Under the pieces are notes generated by a model. The model did not search any database, had not been told where the DNA came from, and saw only the letters and a program-made list of their open reading frames with translations. The position numbers and the translations under genes were made by a program. This document shows, one piece after another, positions 63,143 to 64,000 of a stretch of DNA of 64,000 nucleotides (position 1 is its first letter; every line of letters starts with the position of its first letter). This DNA is from Mucilaginibacter sp. PPCGB 2223 (lineage in GTDB: Bacteria > Bacteroidota > Bacteroidia > Sphingobacteriales > Sphingobacteriaceae): positions 310,001-374,000 of the forward strand of contig NZ_MDJS01000001.1 of NCBI RefSeq assembly GCF_001705515.1, in the 5' to 3' direction.

Positions 63143-64000
63143 TCAAACAAACCTCTCCGCCACGTTCACACCACCATTATCGTTCGAAGCATAGGCGCTT
63201 TCCACCACGGCCATGGTCTTGATTACATCTTCAACACTGGTCGGCAAAATATCTGTTTCACCGTTTTTGTAGCGCATCAGGCTGCCCATCGTGCCCATAA
63301 ATGCGTCCGGGAACCAGGAACCTTCCAGCACGATCTCTTTCCATTCGGGAGCTTTGCCTTCTTCAACAATACAGTATTCAAACTTGTCGGGTACGCCATG
63401 CGGGTAATCCATCAGCAAGCCCATGCGAGCTTTGATAGCCCCTTTAGTGCCTTCCCACTTAATAAAACTTTCCTGGTTATGCGGGCCGAATGAGTGATCA
63501 TGATTGGTGTTGATCACCGCGTGCATGGTATCACCATAATCGAACAAAATCGTCGAGCGCGATGATGACAGTCTTTTGGCCGGGTGTTTCAGTGTTTTGG
63601 CCATTACCGTATGCGGGTCGCCTAAAAACGAGCGCATCAGGTCGATGTAGTGGATACTGTGGTACTGTATCTCCAGTCGCGGGTGCACCATCACAAAAGG
63701 GAACAGTTCCCAGGGTGTTTCCAGCGTTACCCGCACCTCCATATCATACAGTTCGCCAATCATTCCTTGTTCTATCATATACCGTGCGGCAGCAACATAG
63801 GGCGCGAACCGCAGCTGGCAATTAATGGCGGCGGCTAACTTTTTTCGGCGGCAAACTTCCAGTATCTCTTTGCTCTGCCAAAAGTAATCGCCCATGGGCT
63901 TTTGTATTAATACGCCAGCGCCGTCGGGCAATTTTTCAAGAGTAGCCACAAATTGCTCCGGCATAATGGTAATGTCGTAAACGGCATCGGCAGGAGCATT
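63143..64000 (-). CDS. Gfo/Idh/MocA-family oxidoreductase, N-terminus cut by window edge
   Basis: The frame is open to the right edge, so the Rossmann part with the NAD-binding glycine motif is missing. Visible: the end of the cofactor domain with LIQKPMG (the family's EKP motif, here QKP), QLRFAPYVAAARYMIEQGMIGEL, the large beta-sheet substrate domain and the C-terminus SVEDVIKTMAVVESAYAS. Gfo/Idh enzymes oxidise sugars, including xylose. It might feed the neighbouring pentonate route, but it is on the other strand and in a different unit. Separated from the MaoC-like gene by 289 bp holding the repeat. Confidence 0.85.
   Translation of the reverse strand, partial: NAPADAVYDITIMPEQFVATLEKLPDGAGVLIQKPMGDYFWQSKEILEVCRRKKLAAAINCQLRFAPYVAAARYMIEQGMIGELYDMEVRVTLETPWELFPFVMVHPRLEIQYHSIHYIDLMRSFLGDPHTVMAKTLKHPAKRLSSSRSTILFDYGDTMHAVINTNHDHSFGPHNQESFIKWEGTKGAIKARMGLLMDYPHGVPDKFEYCIVEEGKAPEWKEIVLEGSWFPDAFMGTMGSLMRYKNGETDILPTSVEDVIKTMAVVESAYASNDNGGVNVAERFV

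Overview
The window is about 64 kb of a Bacteroidota chromosome. It most resembles Sphingobacteriaceae (Mucilaginibacter/Pedobacter type). I infer this from two SusC/SusD outer-membrane uptake pairs, a hybrid two-component regulator, TAnnTTTG-type -7 elements, few Shine-Dalgarno sequences, many secreted glycoside hydrolases, and an intergenic repeat at 63003-63095 of a kind I associate with this phylum. The exact genus is a guess. I saw no tRNA, rRNA, CRISPR array, transposase or phage gene.

Region 1 (1-48768) is a large polysaccharide utilisation locus aimed at a decorated xylan. It holds a GH10 endoxylanase lipoprotein, GH39 and two GH3 beta-xylosidase/glucosidase-type enzymes, three GH43, a GH51, a GH127, a GH95, two GH31 alpha-xylosidase-type enzymes, three CE1-like esterases, a CE6-like acetylesterase and a further alpha/beta-hydrolase. 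With them are one SusC/SusD pair (19968-25000), a 1390-residue hybrid two-component sensor/regulator (29232-33404, minus) and a LacI regulator (2788-3846, minus). The side-chain enzymes point to heavily substituted glucuronoarabinoxylan. The transcription units, read from spacing and hairpins, are: the left-edge GH31-GH39; PhyH plus an unassigned six-hairpin glycosidase; GH95-GH51-CE1-esterase-CE1-GH43 (7528-16534, ends in a strong terminator); GH3 (16721-19324, ends in a strong terminator); SusC-SusD; CE1-GH31; CE6-GH10; GH127; a small secreted protein plus GH43; and GH3.

By eye, seven or eight of these promoters carry the same layout: two 9-bp boxes (consensus ACAWWTGTK) 21 bp apart, then usually 24 nt, then a TAnnTTTG-like -7 element. 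One of them is the promoter of the hybrid two-component regulator. I infer that these boxes are its binding sites and that they define a local regulon.

Inside this locus, between SusD and the hybrid regulator, sits an overlapping cassette of four genes (25074-29222): an SGNH hydrolase with TPR-like C-terminus, an SxtJ-like membrane protein, a 49-residue DUF5989/SxtK-like microprotein and a NodU/CmcH-type O-carbamoyltransferase. Its job in a xylan locus is unknown.

Region 2 (48929-61050) pairs a second SusC/SusD (minus strand) with a divergent AraC regulator and a four-gene operon. That operon encodes a FAH-family 2-keto-3-deoxypentonate dehydratase, an alpha-ketoglutarate semialdehyde dehydrogenase, an IlvD/Edd-type pentonate dehydratase and a GntP-type sugar-acid permease. 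These are the lower steps of the non-phosphorylative Weimberg route from D-xylonate or L-arabinonate to alpha-ketoglutarate. No pentose dehydrogenase or lactonase is present in it. Three near-identical 34-bp direct repeats flank the araC gene and probably tie the two halves together.

Region 3 (61090-64000, minus strand) holds a FucP-family MFS permease, a MaoC-like hydratase and a Gfo/Idh oxidoreductase cut by the window edge.
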